DNA of 64,000 nt. Origin: Psychrobacillus sp048572895 (GTDB lineage: Bacteria > Bacillota > Bacilli > Bacillales_A > Planococcaceae). The notes under the pieces are model-generated. The model saw only the letters and a list, made by a program, of their open reading frames with translations, was not told the DNA's origin and ran no database searches. Positions 9,006-16,941 of the stretch are shown here, piece by piece. The stretch lies in assembly GCF_048572895.1 (NCBI RefSeq), contig NZ_CP183878.1, positions 2,294,001-2,358,000 on the forward strand, written 5' to 3'. Made by a program: the position numbers and the translations under genes. Position 1 is the stretch's first letter; each line of letters opens with the position of its first letter.

Positions 9006-9195
9006 TCCCGCATTAACAGGCAGTAATGAGTTCCCCTTCAACACTTTATCTAAGAATTGAAGCATTCGGTTTAGATCATCTATCTGTAAACGCCCGCGGT
9101 AAAACATAGACGAAATGCGCCGCGTCGTGTGGCTTCGTTTACGTGGATCGCTTCCTGCAAGCCAAAGGTCAACAGACGTTGGTCACTCAGTGTGG
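9006..9195. repeat. Degenerate intergenic repeat, family C (also at 45871-45975)
   Basis: The sodA-DUF456 gap (8883-9205) has no gene. From 9006 it reads ATCCCGCATTAACAGGCAGTAA and further on GCCGCGTCGTGTGGC (about 9119-9133) and GACGTTGGTCACTCA (about 9176). The same three blocks occur, reversed, at 45871-45975. The intervening sequence has decayed, and no terminal repeats or coding sequence are seen. Confidence 0.6.
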
Positions 9196-9205
9196 ATGTT
9201 TCACA

Positions 9206-9688
9206 TTATACATAGAGAACAAACACAATAAGCATAATGACTAAAATAATTATTTTTACTACTGAAGAAGTTAAAAATCCAATTAAAGACCCTAAACCCG
9301 ACTTAATAGCTTGTTTGAAACCAAGTCGTGTAACGATTAATTCCGCAATAACAGCCCCGATAAATGGCCCTATTAAAATACCGGCTACCGGGATAATAAA
9401 GGGACCAAAGAGAAGTCCAATTGTACTACCCCACACACCTGCTTTAGTGCCCCCAAACTTTTTCACACCAAATGCATTTGCCGCCATATCTGCACTAAAC
9501 AATAGTGCAACAAACAGAATTTGAATTACCCAAAATATCCATGTTAGCTCTGAAAATGAGAAGAATAAGCCATACATTACATATCCTAAAAGCATAAACA
9601 CTACTGAAGGAATTATCGGATAGAACGTTCCGACAAAAGCAACGATGAAACATAAAATGATTAATATCCAACCGATTATATCTATCAT
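9206..9688 (-). CDS. yqgC: DUF456 membrane protein (YqgC-like)
   Basis: A 160-residue integral membrane protein with about four hydrophobic segments and Gly-rich stretches (GVWGSTIGLLFGPF, GILIGPFIGAVIAE) typical of DUF456; the biochemical role is unknown. Its ATG overlaps the stop of the Na/Pi cotransporter gene (ATGA), and no strong ribosome binding site is visible, so translation is probably coupled. B. subtilis carries the homologue yqgC at the same map position, next to sodA. Confidence 0.8.
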   Translation of the reverse strand: MIDIIGWILIILCFIVAFVGTFYPIIPSVVFMLLGYVMYGLFFSFSELTWIFWVIQILFVALLFSADMAANAFGVKKFGGTKAGVWGSTIGLLFGPFIIPVAGILIGPFIGAVIAELIVTRLGFKQAIKSGLGSLIGFLTSSVVKIIILVIMLIVFVLYV

Positions 9689-11316
9689 ATTCTTTTACCC
9701 AAGACTGCTTCCGCAATATTAGAAGCGTGATCGCCTATACGTTCTAAGTTGCTCAAAATATCTACAAACATAATTCCAGCTTGCCCAGAGCAATATCCTT
9801 CATTCACACGAAGTATGTGATTTTTTCTAAACTTACGTTCCATCTTATCAATCACATTTTCTTGTTCCGACACATTTTGCGCTAATTCGACATTGTTTGC
9901 ATCAAATGCTTCCAACGTTTTCGAAACAGTTGCTATTGTAAGCTCAAACATTTCCGAAACATCTCTTATAGCATCTTCTGTAAGAAGTAAACGATGCACT
10001 TCTTTATACTCGATTAATTCAATGATATTTTCAAAATGATCACCAATTCTTTCAACATCCCGTACTGTATCCATTAAGATATTATGTCTAGCAGAGTCAT
10101 GCACCGACAAAGACTGTGAGGAGATTTGTACTAAATAATCTGTAATTTTTTGATCTAAATTATTTAAAGCATCTTCTATTTGATAACCTAAGTCTGCTTC
10201 TTTTTTGTTATTCGTTTTTAAATAAGAATAAGTTGTTTCTAGTCCTTGAACACTTAATGCTCCCATACGCAATATTTCCTCCTTCGCTTGTCCGATTGCA
10301 ATTGATGGTGATTGTTCAATAAAGTGTACATCTAAATGCTTTGGTTTATATTCTATTGATGTATCCTCCCCTGGGATAAGTTTAGTAACTAGGAAAGCCC
10401 AAACCCCGATAAGCGGGAATTGAATGATTGTATTCGCCACATTGAATGAGCCATGGGCAAAAGCAATTTGCATTTTATATTCCAAATTAAGCACTCTAGA
10501 TATCCACTCGATATACAATGTAAAGGGTGCCAACAATATAAGAAATATTAGGGTGCCAACTACGTTAAAGAGTACATGTGTAGCTGCTGCACGCTTAGCT
10601 GCGATTGAAGCCCCTAAAGATGCAAGTACTGCTGTAATAGTTGTCCCAATATTATCTCCAAATAAAACTGGAAGAGAACCTTGTAAAGAAAGAAGATTTT
10701 CCGCATAAAGTCCTTGCAAAATTGCGACGGTTGCACTTGAACTTTGAACAATTAGTGTAAAAATAGTCCCTGCCATTACTCCAACGAAAGGACTATCACT
10801 CATGCTAAGTGTAAAATCAGTAAAGGCAGTCATTTCTCTAAGTGGCTTCATACCATCACTCATTAGTTCGAGTCCAAGGAATAATCCACCGAAGCCAAAA
10901 ATTACTTCTCCTAAATTTTGAACTTTGTTTTTCTTAAAGAAGAACAAAAGAAATGCTCCAACTGCCATTATAGGTAAAGCATACCCACCAACGTCGAAGC
11001 CGATGATAAAAGCAGTAATAGTTGTGCCGATATTGGCACCCATAATTACGCCAATTGCTTGTCTAAGATTCATAAACCCCGCGCTTACTAATCCAACTGT
11101 TATAACCGTTGTGCCCGAACTAGACTGAATAAGAACTGTCACGATAATACCGACTAAAACACCCATAAAAGGGTTTGTTGTATACTTATCTAAAATGTCA
11201 CGAAGTCTATCTCCCGCAGCTTTTTGAAGACCATCTCCCATATATTTGATGGCGAAAAGGAAAATACCCAGTCCACCCAAAAATTGAAAGAGCATTTCCT
11301 GCCAATTTAATTCCAC
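9685..11316 (-). CDS. Na/Pi cotransporter family protein with C-terminal PhoU-like domain
   Basis: Predicted sodium-dependent phosphate transporter. The 543 residues contain two inverted Na/Pi-cotransporter repeats, each with the signature QSSS (IQSSSGTTVITVG about 64, VQSSSATVAILQG about 190) and the GANIGTT / GDNIGTT motif, several membrane helices, and a helical PhoU-like domain from about 335 (two DVERIGDHFENI / NLERIGDHASNIAE motifs). The start is GTG at 11316 with AGGAG rather far upstream (11 bases); an ATG seven codons later is an alternative. It overlaps the DUF456 gene. A PhoP-box-like array lies in the divergent upstream region. Confidence 0.88.
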   Translation of the reverse strand: MELNWQEMLFQFLGGLGIFLFAIKYMGDGLQKAAGDRLRDILDKYTTNPFMGVLVGIIVTVLIQSSSGTTVITVGLVSAGFMNLRQAIGVIMGANIGTTITAFIIGFDVGGYALPIMAVGAFLLFFFKKNKVQNLGEVIFGFGGLFLGLELMSDGMKPLREMTAFTDFTLSMSDSPFVGVMAGTIFTLIVQSSSATVAILQGLYAENLLSLQGSLPVLFGDNIGTTITAVLASLGASIAAKRAAATHVLFNVVGTLIFLILLAPFTLYIEWISRVLNLEYKMQIAFAHGSFNVANTIIQFPLIGVWAFLVTKLIPGEDTSIEYKPKHLDVHFIEQSPSIAIGQAKEEILRMGALSVQGLETTYSYLKTNNKKEADLGYQIEDALNNLDQKITDYLVQISSQSLSVHDSARHNILMDTVRDVERIGDHFENIIELIEYKEVHRLLLTEDAIRDVSEMFELTIATVSKTLEAFDANNVELAQNVSEQENVIDKMERKFRKNHILRVNEGYCSGQAGIMFVDILSNLERIGDHASNIAEAVLGKRI

Positions 11317-11393
11317 TTAATTCTCAACTCCTGTTTTCGACAATTTTCACATATAACTTATTATTCATTAATTATGAATGCATTGTAAATAGA

Positions 11394-11421
11394 TTAAAAC
11401 ACTCTTTACAATTTCTTAACA
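11394..11421 (+). promoter_or_regulatory. Possible PhoP box in the divergent cotransporter/DUF1189 region
   Basis: TTAAAA (11394), TTTACA (11405) and TTAACA (11416) are spaced exactly 11 bp apart on the plus strand, similar to the pstS PhoP box but with a weaker first unit. The minus strand has a further TTTACA-N5-TTCATA (about 11387-11371) facing the cotransporter gene. Confidence 0.45.
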
Positions 11422-11489
11422 AAGTGACATTTCCTTTTTGTCTTCCCTTATTCTTTGATGTTAGAATATAGATGAAAGGGTGACACTAC

Positions 11490-11990
11490 TTGAGTCTATA
11501 TCAACTATTTAAATCTAGCTTACATAGTCCTAAAAAAATGGCCGCATTTCGGCTTATTCCCATTGGCAAGGTGATGCAATATATATTTAGTTATATATTT
11601 ATTATGTCAATTATTTCCTTTGTTTATTTTATCAACGGAATTTCTGAGGAACAAGAATCGATGGAAGGTTTATTAGAATATTTTTCTCAGATTCAATGGC
11701 TCTTATATCCATTCTCCTTTTTGTTCTTATTTGTGCTTAATACTCTATTTATTTTTGTTCGAATTAGCATATTTGCATATATAGGAGGTATCTTTCTTCT
11801 CATGAGAAAAAGAAAAGGTGAGTTTCGTCATATTTGGAGAACAGCTCTATTCGCTAGTACTGTTCCAATGTTGCTAACTATCCTTTTTGCTCTATTAAAT
11901 TTTTCGAATAACTATATTCAACTCTTAATCTATATCTTGAGTTTAGTAATTATCGTTTTAGCAACTAAATACTATCCAGTCAAAAGATAA
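11490..11990 (+). CDS. yqgB: DUF1189 membrane protein (YqgB-like)
   Basis: A 166-residue membrane protein with four hydrophobic segments; the N-terminus (YQLFKSSLHSPKKMAAFRLIPIGK) has the Lys/Phe/Ser pattern of the DUF1189 family. Function is unknown. TTG at 11490 is taken as start because AAAGGG lies nine bases upstream and the family N-terminus begins here. A TAGAAT -10-like element is at about 11463. The gene is followed by a hairpin and the LysM gene. Confidence 0.75.
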   Translation: MSLYQLFKSSLHSPKKMAAFRLIPIGKVMQYIFSYIFIMSIISFVYFINGISEEQESMEGLLEYFSQIQWLLYPFSFLFLFVLNTLFIFVRISIFAYIGGIFLLMRKRKGEFRHIWRTALFASTVPMLLTILFALLNFSNNYIQLLIYILSLVIIVLATKYYPVKR

Positions 11991-11998
11991 TACATAAT

Positions 11999-12037
11999 CC
12001 CCCTTTATCATGCATAGATTAGGTTGAGGGGGTTTTT
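11999..12037 (+). terminator. Hairpin after yqgB whose 3' arm is the yqfZ ribosome binding site
   Basis: CCCCCTT (from 11999) pairs with the GAGGGGG ending at 12032, followed by TTTTTA and then the yqfZ ATG at 12040. It looks like an intrinsic terminator for yqgB, but the G-rich arm is also the only Shine-Dalgarno sequence for the next gene, seven bases before its start. Confidence 0.6.
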
Positions 12038-12039
12038 AT

Positions 12040-12360
12040 ATGAAAATATTCGTAGCAACTATTCTATTACTTATTTCTTTTTATATTGTAAAAGTAGATT
12101 TAATCGAGGGAACAATCCCACTTGCCTATTCTTCTCAGCCAGTTGAATGTGAAAAGGAATTAGATTATATTACAGTAGAAATTGTGGCGGGAGATACATT
12201 ACAATCCTTATTCTCCCTGTATCCTTCTGTTGAATCTATCACCTTCACAGAGAGACTAACTGACTTTTATGATTTAAACCCACATTTTATTAATCAATCT
12301 TTCAAAGTAGGAGAAAAAGTTTATTTACCTACCTATACAACATCAACAGAATGTAAATAA
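12040..12360 (+). CDS. yqfZ: Small exported LysM-type protein (YqfZ-like)
   Basis: A 106-residue protein with an N-terminal signal or anchor helix (IFVATILLLISFYIV) and a single LysM-like module (about 47-101: VEIVAGDTLQSLFSLYP ... FYDLNPHFINQSFKVGEKVYLP). LysM modules bind N-acetylglucosamine polymers, so it probably sits at the cell wall or developing spore envelope. Two Cys (about 37 and 105) flank the module and could form a disulfide. Position directly before ispG matches yqfZ of B. subtilis. Its ribosome binding site lies inside the preceding hairpin. Confidence 0.75.
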   Translation: MKIFVATILLLISFYIVKVDLIEGTIPLAYSSQPVECEKELDYITVEIVAGDTLQSLFSLYPSVESITFTERLTDFYDLNPHFINQSFKVGEKVYLPTYTTSTECK

Positions 12361-12452
12361 TGTAAAGAAGAGCGTTCTTTCTTGTCATTTCATTCGAAAG
12401 ACTGATAAAATGATGATAATGATGGCATATGCCTCAAGAAGGAGAGAATTTC

Positions 12453-13577
12453 ATGAGTGGAATAATTCATCGTTCCAAAACTCGTCCAGTACGAGTTGGA
12501 AACTTAACTATAGGTGGCAGTAATGAGCTATTTATACAAAGTATGACAACAACAAAAACACATGACGTAGAAGCAACTGTTGCTGAAATACTACGATTAG
12601 AGGAAGCGGGCTGTCAAATCGTACGTGTCGCTTGTCCAGATGAACGTGCAGCTTATTCAATCGGAGAGATAAAAAAACGTATTAATATCCCTTTAGTAGT
12701 GGATATACACTTTGACTATAAGTTAGCACTAATTGCAATTGAGCAAGGTGCCGATAAAATACGTATTAATCCAGGTAATATTGGTCGTAAAGAAAAAGTG
12801 GAAGCTGTTGTCAATGCAGCTAAAGCAAAAGGTATTCCAATTCGAATTGGGGTAAATGCTGGTTCCCTAGAAAGAAAAATTTTAGAAAAATACGGCTACC
12901 CAACTGCAGATGGAATGGTAGAAAGTGCGTTACATCATATTAAAATTCTAGAAGATTTAGACTTTCATGACATCATCGTCTCGATGAAAGCATCGGATGT
13001 AACACTTGCTGTTGAAGCTTACCGTAAAGCAGCAGAAGCATTTGACTACCCTCTTCACTTAGGAATTACTGAATCTGGTACTCTTTTCTCAGGTTCAATC
13101 AAAAGTGCTGCTGGTTTAGGAACACTGTTAAGTATGGGAATCGGTAACACAATGCGTGTGTCCTTAAGTGCAGACCCAGTTGAAGAAATTAAAGTTGCTC
13201 GCGAATTATTAAAAGTTTTCGGCCTATCTTCTAATTCAGCTACTTTAATCTCTTGTCCTACATGCGGGCGTATCGAAATCGACTTAATAAAAATCGCTAA
13301 TGAAGTAGAAGAATACATCTCAAACATTAAAGCACCTCTTAAAGTAGCAGTACTAGGCTGCGCAGTTAATGGTCCTGGAGAAGCTCGTGAAGCTGATATA
13401 GGAATCGCAGGTGCACGTGGAGAAGGACTGTTATTCATGAAAGGCAAAACAGTTCGTAAAGTGCCTGAAGAAACAATGGTAGAGGAACTAAAAGTGGAAA
13501 TAGATAAGCTAGCTGCAGAATATTTTGCAAATAAAGAACTAGAAGAACAACAAAAGCAAGAAAAACAACAAGCGTAA
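12453..13577 (+). CDS. ispG: 4-hydroxy-3-methylbut-2-enyl-diphosphate synthase (IspG)
   Basis: Seventh step of the non-mevalonate isoprenoid pathway: reduces methylerythritol cyclodiphosphate to HMBPP using a [4Fe-4S] cluster. The start is ATG 12453 (MSGIIHRSKTRPVRVG), with AAGGAG eight bases upstream; the frame opens a little earlier at 12429 without a site. The 374 residues comprise the TIM-barrel domain and a C-terminal cluster domain with Cys in ISCPTCGR and LGCAVNGPGEA. ispH, the next enzyme of the pathway, is also in this window (21125). Confidence 0.96.
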   Translation: MSGIIHRSKTRPVRVGNLTIGGSNELFIQSMTTTKTHDVEATVAEILRLEEAGCQIVRVACPDERAAYSIGEIKKRINIPLVVDIHFDYKLALIAIEQGADKIRINPGNIGRKEKVEAVVNAAKAKGIPIRIGVNAGSLERKILEKYGYPTADGMVESALHHIKILEDLDFHDIIVSMKASDVTLAVEAYRKAAEAFDYPLHLGITESGTLFSGSIKSAAGLGTLLSMGIGNTMRVSLSADPVEEIKVARELLKVFGLSSNSATLISCPTCGRIEIDLIKIANEVEEYISNIKAPLKVAVLGCAVNGPGEAREADIGIAGARGEGLLFMKGKTVRKVPEETMVEELKVEIDKLAAEYFANKELEEQQKQEKQQA

Positions 13578-13589
13578 GGAATGGTGTAA

Positions 13590-14168
13590 TTGACGAATAT
13601 ACGATTTGGTATCGATATAGACGGGACAGTAACATCCCCTACTTCTTTGCTTCCTCATATTAACGAAGCTTTTAAATGTAATTTACAGCTAGAGGATATT
13701 AAAGAATACGATTTAACAAAAGCATTTCCTGTAAGTCAGAAGGATTTCTACGAATGGTTTAAACAAGCAGAACCTAACATTTATGCTACTTCTCCAATTC
13801 AGCCAGATGCACATGCTGTATTATCTGCTTGGAAAGAAAAATACGAGTTGTATTTCATTTCAGCTCGTGGAGATAATGTAATGGATATTACATTAGAGTG
13901 GTTTAAACAACAAGAACTGTTATATGATCATATTGAATTAATTGGCACACATAACAAAATTGAAACCGCTCGTAAACATGGTGTTCATGCATTTTTTGAA
14001 GACAAACATGACAACGCGGTAGAAATTAGTGAGGAACTTGATATTCCGGTGTTATTGTTTAATACTCCGTATAATCAGTTGCCAGTTCCATCTCGCGTTA
14101 TCCGAGTAAAAAACTGGATCGAAGCGAATAAATGGATTGAAAATGAATTTTCAATGTCTATAAAATAA
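13590..14168 (+). CDS. yqfW: Putative nucleotidase of the HAD superfamily (YqfW-like)
   Basis: A 192-residue haloacid dehalogenase-type phosphatase related to 5'(3')-deoxyribonucleotidases. Motif I is FGIDIDGTVT (catalytic Asp about residue 8, acid/base Asp 10), motif II is the Ser in YFISARGD, and the later acidic motif is FFEDKHDNAVE. Substrate is not evident from sequence. TTG at 13590 is the start (AAGGA nine bases upstream), giving nearly the length of B. subtilis YqfW. It follows ispG by 12 bases, so the two are probably cotranscribed, and it ends at a clear terminator. Confidence 0.82.
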   Translation: MTNIRFGIDIDGTVTSPTSLLPHINEAFKCNLQLEDIKEYDLTKAFPVSQKDFYEWFKQAEPNIYATSPIQPDAHAVLSAWKEKYELYFISARGDNVMDITLEWFKQQELLYDHIELIGTHNKIETARKHGVHAFFEDKHDNAVEISEELDIPVLLFNTPYNQLPVPSRVIRVKNWIEANKWIENEFSMSIK

Positions 14169-14175
14169 ATTTAAA

Positions 14176-14203
14176 GCTAACCTTTCTGAGGTTAGCCTTT
14201 TTT
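14176..14203 (+). terminator. Terminator of ispG-yqfW
   Basis: GCTAACCT / AGGTTAGC (14176-14183, 14189-14196) followed by a C and six T. Confidence 0.88.
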
Positions 14204-14251
14204 CATATATTATCTTAAATTTTTTCGGATATTTCAATAAGAAATAAGAAA

Positions 14252-14900
14252 AACCGGTCAAAGACGCCCGCGGTCCTTTAAATTCAAAACCTGTTTCTAC
14301 CGTTTTCAGCAGGCTTTGGACAGACGAGTCGCTATATTATTACCGATTGATTTTTAAAGAAGCTGGTCGTGACGCAGTCACGACCAGCTTCTTTTTTTCC
14401 GGTAATCTTATGGCATTTGCCTGTCCGTCGCCCTCCTACAACTCTTAGAAACAGGTAAGTTCGTTTTTGGGTAACTAAAGATAAGATACTTCCTATCGAT
14501 AGAACAAGCACACTAAGATGCAATTTCGTTCGCTATTTCGCTTCTTTATGAGTCAAACACTTACTATTTCTCTTTATTTCCACTAGCATAAAAGTTAATC
14601 TGCTTTCTTCCTCTATCATTGAATAATCGCATTTCTAATTAAAAGCAATTACAAATAAGTTGATCACTCTCTAAAATTTGACCAATCTTATCATCTAAGC
14701 GATATGCTATGCTAAATCCTCTAGGGGAGACTACACACTAATTGATTGCGGTGGAAGGTGGCGACTCCAGCAGGATGAGTGAGACAGATGAACCATTACA
14801 AGCGAACGCGGAGCGTCGGTGACGGTTCATCGCTCACCCTGCGGAACGCGTCCACCTGTAACGGAAATAAGTAGGATTATTTATGGGACATGTATAAGAT
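14252..14900 (+). repeat. Composite intergenic repeat, copy 2 (blocks A and B, most complete)
   Basis: The 833-bp gap between yqfW and the small membrane gene is filled by this element. Block A (14252-14455): CCTGTTTCTA pairs with TAGAAACAGG, GGACAG with CTGTCC, ATTACCG with CGGTAAT, and an innermost perfect 18-bp stem (14356-14373 with 14377-14394) has a T-run. A middle segment (14455-14735) contains AACTAAAG, GCAATTTCGTTCGCTATTTCGC and ATCTAAGCGATATGCTATGC, shared with other copies. Block B (14740-14880) is a long imperfect palindrome starting GGTGGCGACTCC and ending GCGTCCACC, then ACGGAAATA, with the inner pair ATGAACC (14788-14794) / GGTTCAT (14824-14830). Confidence 0.88.
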
Positions 14901-15001
14901 CACTTAAGTCAAAACCTGTTTTCTTTCGTTTCCAGAACTTTATTGTAGTAGATTGATAATTTGATTTGTATTATTAGTATTTTAACTAGGTCAGTCATAA
15001 C

Positions 15002-15388
15002 TTATAGATATTTCTTTACGTGTACGAATTGCACGATAGGATACGTAATATAGGAAATAGCCAGCGCAATAAATAATGTAAAATTCTGCCCCTTATTGAT
15101 AAAAAAGAAATCAATTATCCACAAAACAAATAGAGAACCAAATACAATTTGATGACTTAAATAAGCACTATCACGAATAATTTTTTTACCTAATTCGTCC
15201 TTTTTAACATCTTTGCGTGCATGCCATGAAAAGAATTGTGCCCAACCAACAACTATTGCGATAATTAATAAAATCTCTGAAACACCAAATTCAGCATTCT
15301 CTATCTTAACGTAGCTCACTAAAGTAGCACCAAAATATAAAGTAATAGCTAGCATAAGAATAAGACCTACAACCTCTTTTTTACTCAT
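15002..15388 (-). CDS. Small integral membrane protein paired with an XRE regulator
   Basis: A 128-residue protein with four hydrophobic segments (about 7-25, 35-52, 80-97, 102-120) and a charged cytoplasmic loop (HARKDVKKDELGKKIIRDSAY). I do not recognise a specific family; it resembles the small multipass proteins commonly encoded next to short XRE regulators. Its start codon overlaps the stop of the regulator gene, so the two are translationally coupled. Function unknown. The pair has no counterpart at this place in B. subtilis, which suggests accessory DNA. Confidence 0.6.
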   Translation of the reverse strand: MSKKEVVGLILMLAITLYFGATLVSYVKIENAEFGVSEILLIIAIVVGWAQFFSWHARKDVKKDELGKKIIRDSAYLSHQIVFGSLFVLWIIDFFFINKGQNFTLFIALAISYITYPIVQFVHVKKYL

Positions 15389-15594
15389 TATTTGCTCCCC
15401 CCTCCTTCAAAAGAAAATAATTGGTCCACTGTCAAACTTAAATTTTGGGCCAATTGAAACGCTAAAACTAGACTAGGATCATATTTGTTATTTTCTATTT
15501 CATTAATCGTTTGTCTTGAAACTCCACAAAGCTTTGCTAGTTCATCCTGAGACAGTTTTTTTTCCTTACGTGCTCTTTTAATTATATTTTCCAT
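15388..15594 (-). CDS. Short XRE/Cro-CI family transcriptional regulator
   Basis: A 68-residue, single-domain helix-turn-helix protein: IKRARKEKKLSQDELAKLCGVSRQTINEIENNKYDPSL is the full HTH_3 motif with recognition helix SRQTINEIE, followed by ALAFQLAQNLSLTVDQLF-type dimer helices. Such regulators usually control their own operon. The start ATG 15594 is preceded by GGTG. A perfect 22-bp palindrome 16 bases upstream (15610-15631) is the likely operator. It forms an operon with the membrane protein at 15002-15388. Confidence 0.85.
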   Translation of the reverse strand: MENIIKRARKEKKLSQDELAKLCGVSRQTINEIENNKYDPSLVLAFQLAQNLSLTVDQLFSFEGGGSK

Positions 15595-15609
15595 TTAAAC
15601 ACCTCTTAA

Positions 15610-15631
15610 TATGTCAAATATATTTGACATA
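15610..15631. promoter_or_regulatory. Perfect 22-bp palindrome, likely operator of the XRE regulator
   Basis: Half-site TATGTCAAATA (15610-15620) is followed directly by its exact reverse complement (15621-15631). It lies just upstream of the XRE gene and contains TTGACA on both strands, so a bound repressor could block a -35 element. Binding by this regulator is inferred from position and symmetry. Confidence 0.6.
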
Positions 15632-15685
15632 ATAAATATAAATAAAAAAATAGCGCAAACCATATGCTGGTTCACACTACTTTTG

Positions 15686-16096
15686 TCAATGACAGGAAGG
15701 GCAATTACCATAGATTTCAAACTTATGGTTTTCTATCTCGTAGCCAGGTATTGCATTTTGAAGGACTTCCATTGGACAAAATGGTATCTCTTTAATATTG
15801 CCACAGGACATGCAGATGAAATGATGATGATGATGATCAGCCTCACATTGCATTCTAAAATGCTTCTCTCCAGTAAGCTCGGTTTCTTCTAATATACCTA
15901 AATCTACAAATGTGCTTAAATTTCTATAAATTGTATCATAGCTCATTCCCGGATGTTCTTTTTTCATCACATTTAATATATCTTTTGCTGTAATATATTT
16001 TTCCGTTTCTGAGAAAATATTTAATATTTGCTCACGCTTATCAGTTTTTTTGAAACCTTTATTTTTTAGGATATCCCATGCTTTATCTATATTCAT
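15686..16096 (-). CDS. zur: Zinc uptake regulator Zur (Fur family)
   Basis: A 136-residue Fur-family repressor with an N-terminal winged helix (KADKREQILNIF-type start, SYDTIYRNLSTFVDLGILEE recognition region, about 52-70) and a C-terminal dimerisation domain with the structural zinc site CMSCG ... CPSC (about 95-98 and 133-136), a His-rich segment ADHHHHHFIC and HKFEIYG. Coupling to znuB-znuC, and a Zur-like palindrome before znuC, argue for zinc rather than iron or peroxide sensing. It overlaps znuB by ATGA. The last residues end at SCH, slightly short but within family range. Confidence 0.88.
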   Translation of the reverse strand: MNIDKAWDILKNKGFKKTDKREQILNIFSETEKYITAKDILNVMKKEHPGMSYDTIYRNLSTFVDLGILEETELTGEKHFRMQCEADHHHHHFICMSCGNIKEIPFCPMEVLQNAIPGYEIENHKFEIYGNCPSCH

Positions 16097-16941
16097 TGTG
16101 TAACAGCTCCCTTGCTTCCTATTTTTTTCGATAAAATAGTTAGAAGTAAAATGATAATAGACGTAACAACAATTGTTCCACCTGGTGCTAAATCTAAATA
16201 GAATGCACTTACTAAACCGACAATGACCGACAATTCACCGAATAATACAGATAGGAAAATTGCTTGTTTAAAGCTTTTTGATATACGCATAGCTGCAGCT
16301 ACCGGTAATGTCATCAGTGAAGATACTAGTAATATACCTACAATGCGCATGGAACCTGCGATTACTAATGCAGTCACAATCATAAATAAAACATGAATCC
16401 ATTTAGCTGGAATTCCAGAGGCTTTTGCATACTCCTCATCAAAAGAAAGAACAAATAATTCTTTAAAAAATAAACTTAAAAATACTATTACAATCAAAGC
16501 AATACCAATAATAATCCATAAATCCTGACGACTTACAGCAGACACAGAACCAAATAAATAACTAAATAAATCGGAACTAAATCCTTCTGCTAAAGAGATA
16601 AAAATTGCACCAAAACCAAGACCTGCAGACATGATTATAGGTATAGCAAGCTCCTCGTAGTGTTTATATAATCTTCTTAATCTTTCAATAAACAATGAGC
16701 CAGTTACCGATGCTACAATCCCTAAATATAGAGGGTTCAATAAGGCTAGGGCTCCAACTGATTGACTTAAATATAAGCTACCAGCAATACCTGCTAACGT
16801 AACATGACTCAATGCATCTGCTATTAAAGAAAGTCTGCGCACAACGATAAATACACCTAATAGTGGCGCAATAAAACCAATGATTAAGCCCGAAGAAAAG
16901 GCATTTTGTAAAAATTCATACCGTAAAATAGATTCAATCAT
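16093..16941 (-). CDS. znuB: Zinc ABC transporter permease (ZnuB/AdcB type)
   Basis: A 282-residue ABC-3 family permease with about eight hydrophobic segments; the N-terminal region GLIIGFIAPLLGVFIVVRRLSLIADALSHVTLAG carries the family motif (IaDaLSHvtLaG). It would move zinc delivered by a binding lipoprotein (ZnuA) across the membrane. No znuA is found in this window, so it must be encoded elsewhere. The gene overlaps znuC upstream and zur downstream, forming znuC-znuB-zur. Confidence 0.92.
   Translation of the reverse strand: MIESILRYEFLQNAFSSGLIIGFIAPLLGVFIVVRRLSLIADALSHVTLAGIAGSLYLSQSVGALALLNPLYLGIVASVTGSLFIERLRRLYKHYEELAIPIIMSAGLGFGAIFISLAEGFSSDLFSYLFGSVSAVSRQDLWIIIGIALIVIVFLSLFFKELFVLSFDEEYAKASGIPAKWIHVLFMIVTALVIAGSMRIVGILLVSSLMTLPVAAAMRISKSFKQAIFLSVLFGELSVIVGLVSAFYLDLAPGGTIVVTSIIILLLTILSKKIGSKGAVTQ

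Noticed and set aside
14332..14523. 63-codon minus-strand ORF, and a related ORF at 25860-26072 sharing FFKNQSVII and VGGRRT
   Set aside because: Both lie inside copies of the composite repeat, so similarity follows from the repeat. The inner-stem change alters most of the peptide and no ribosome binding site is present.
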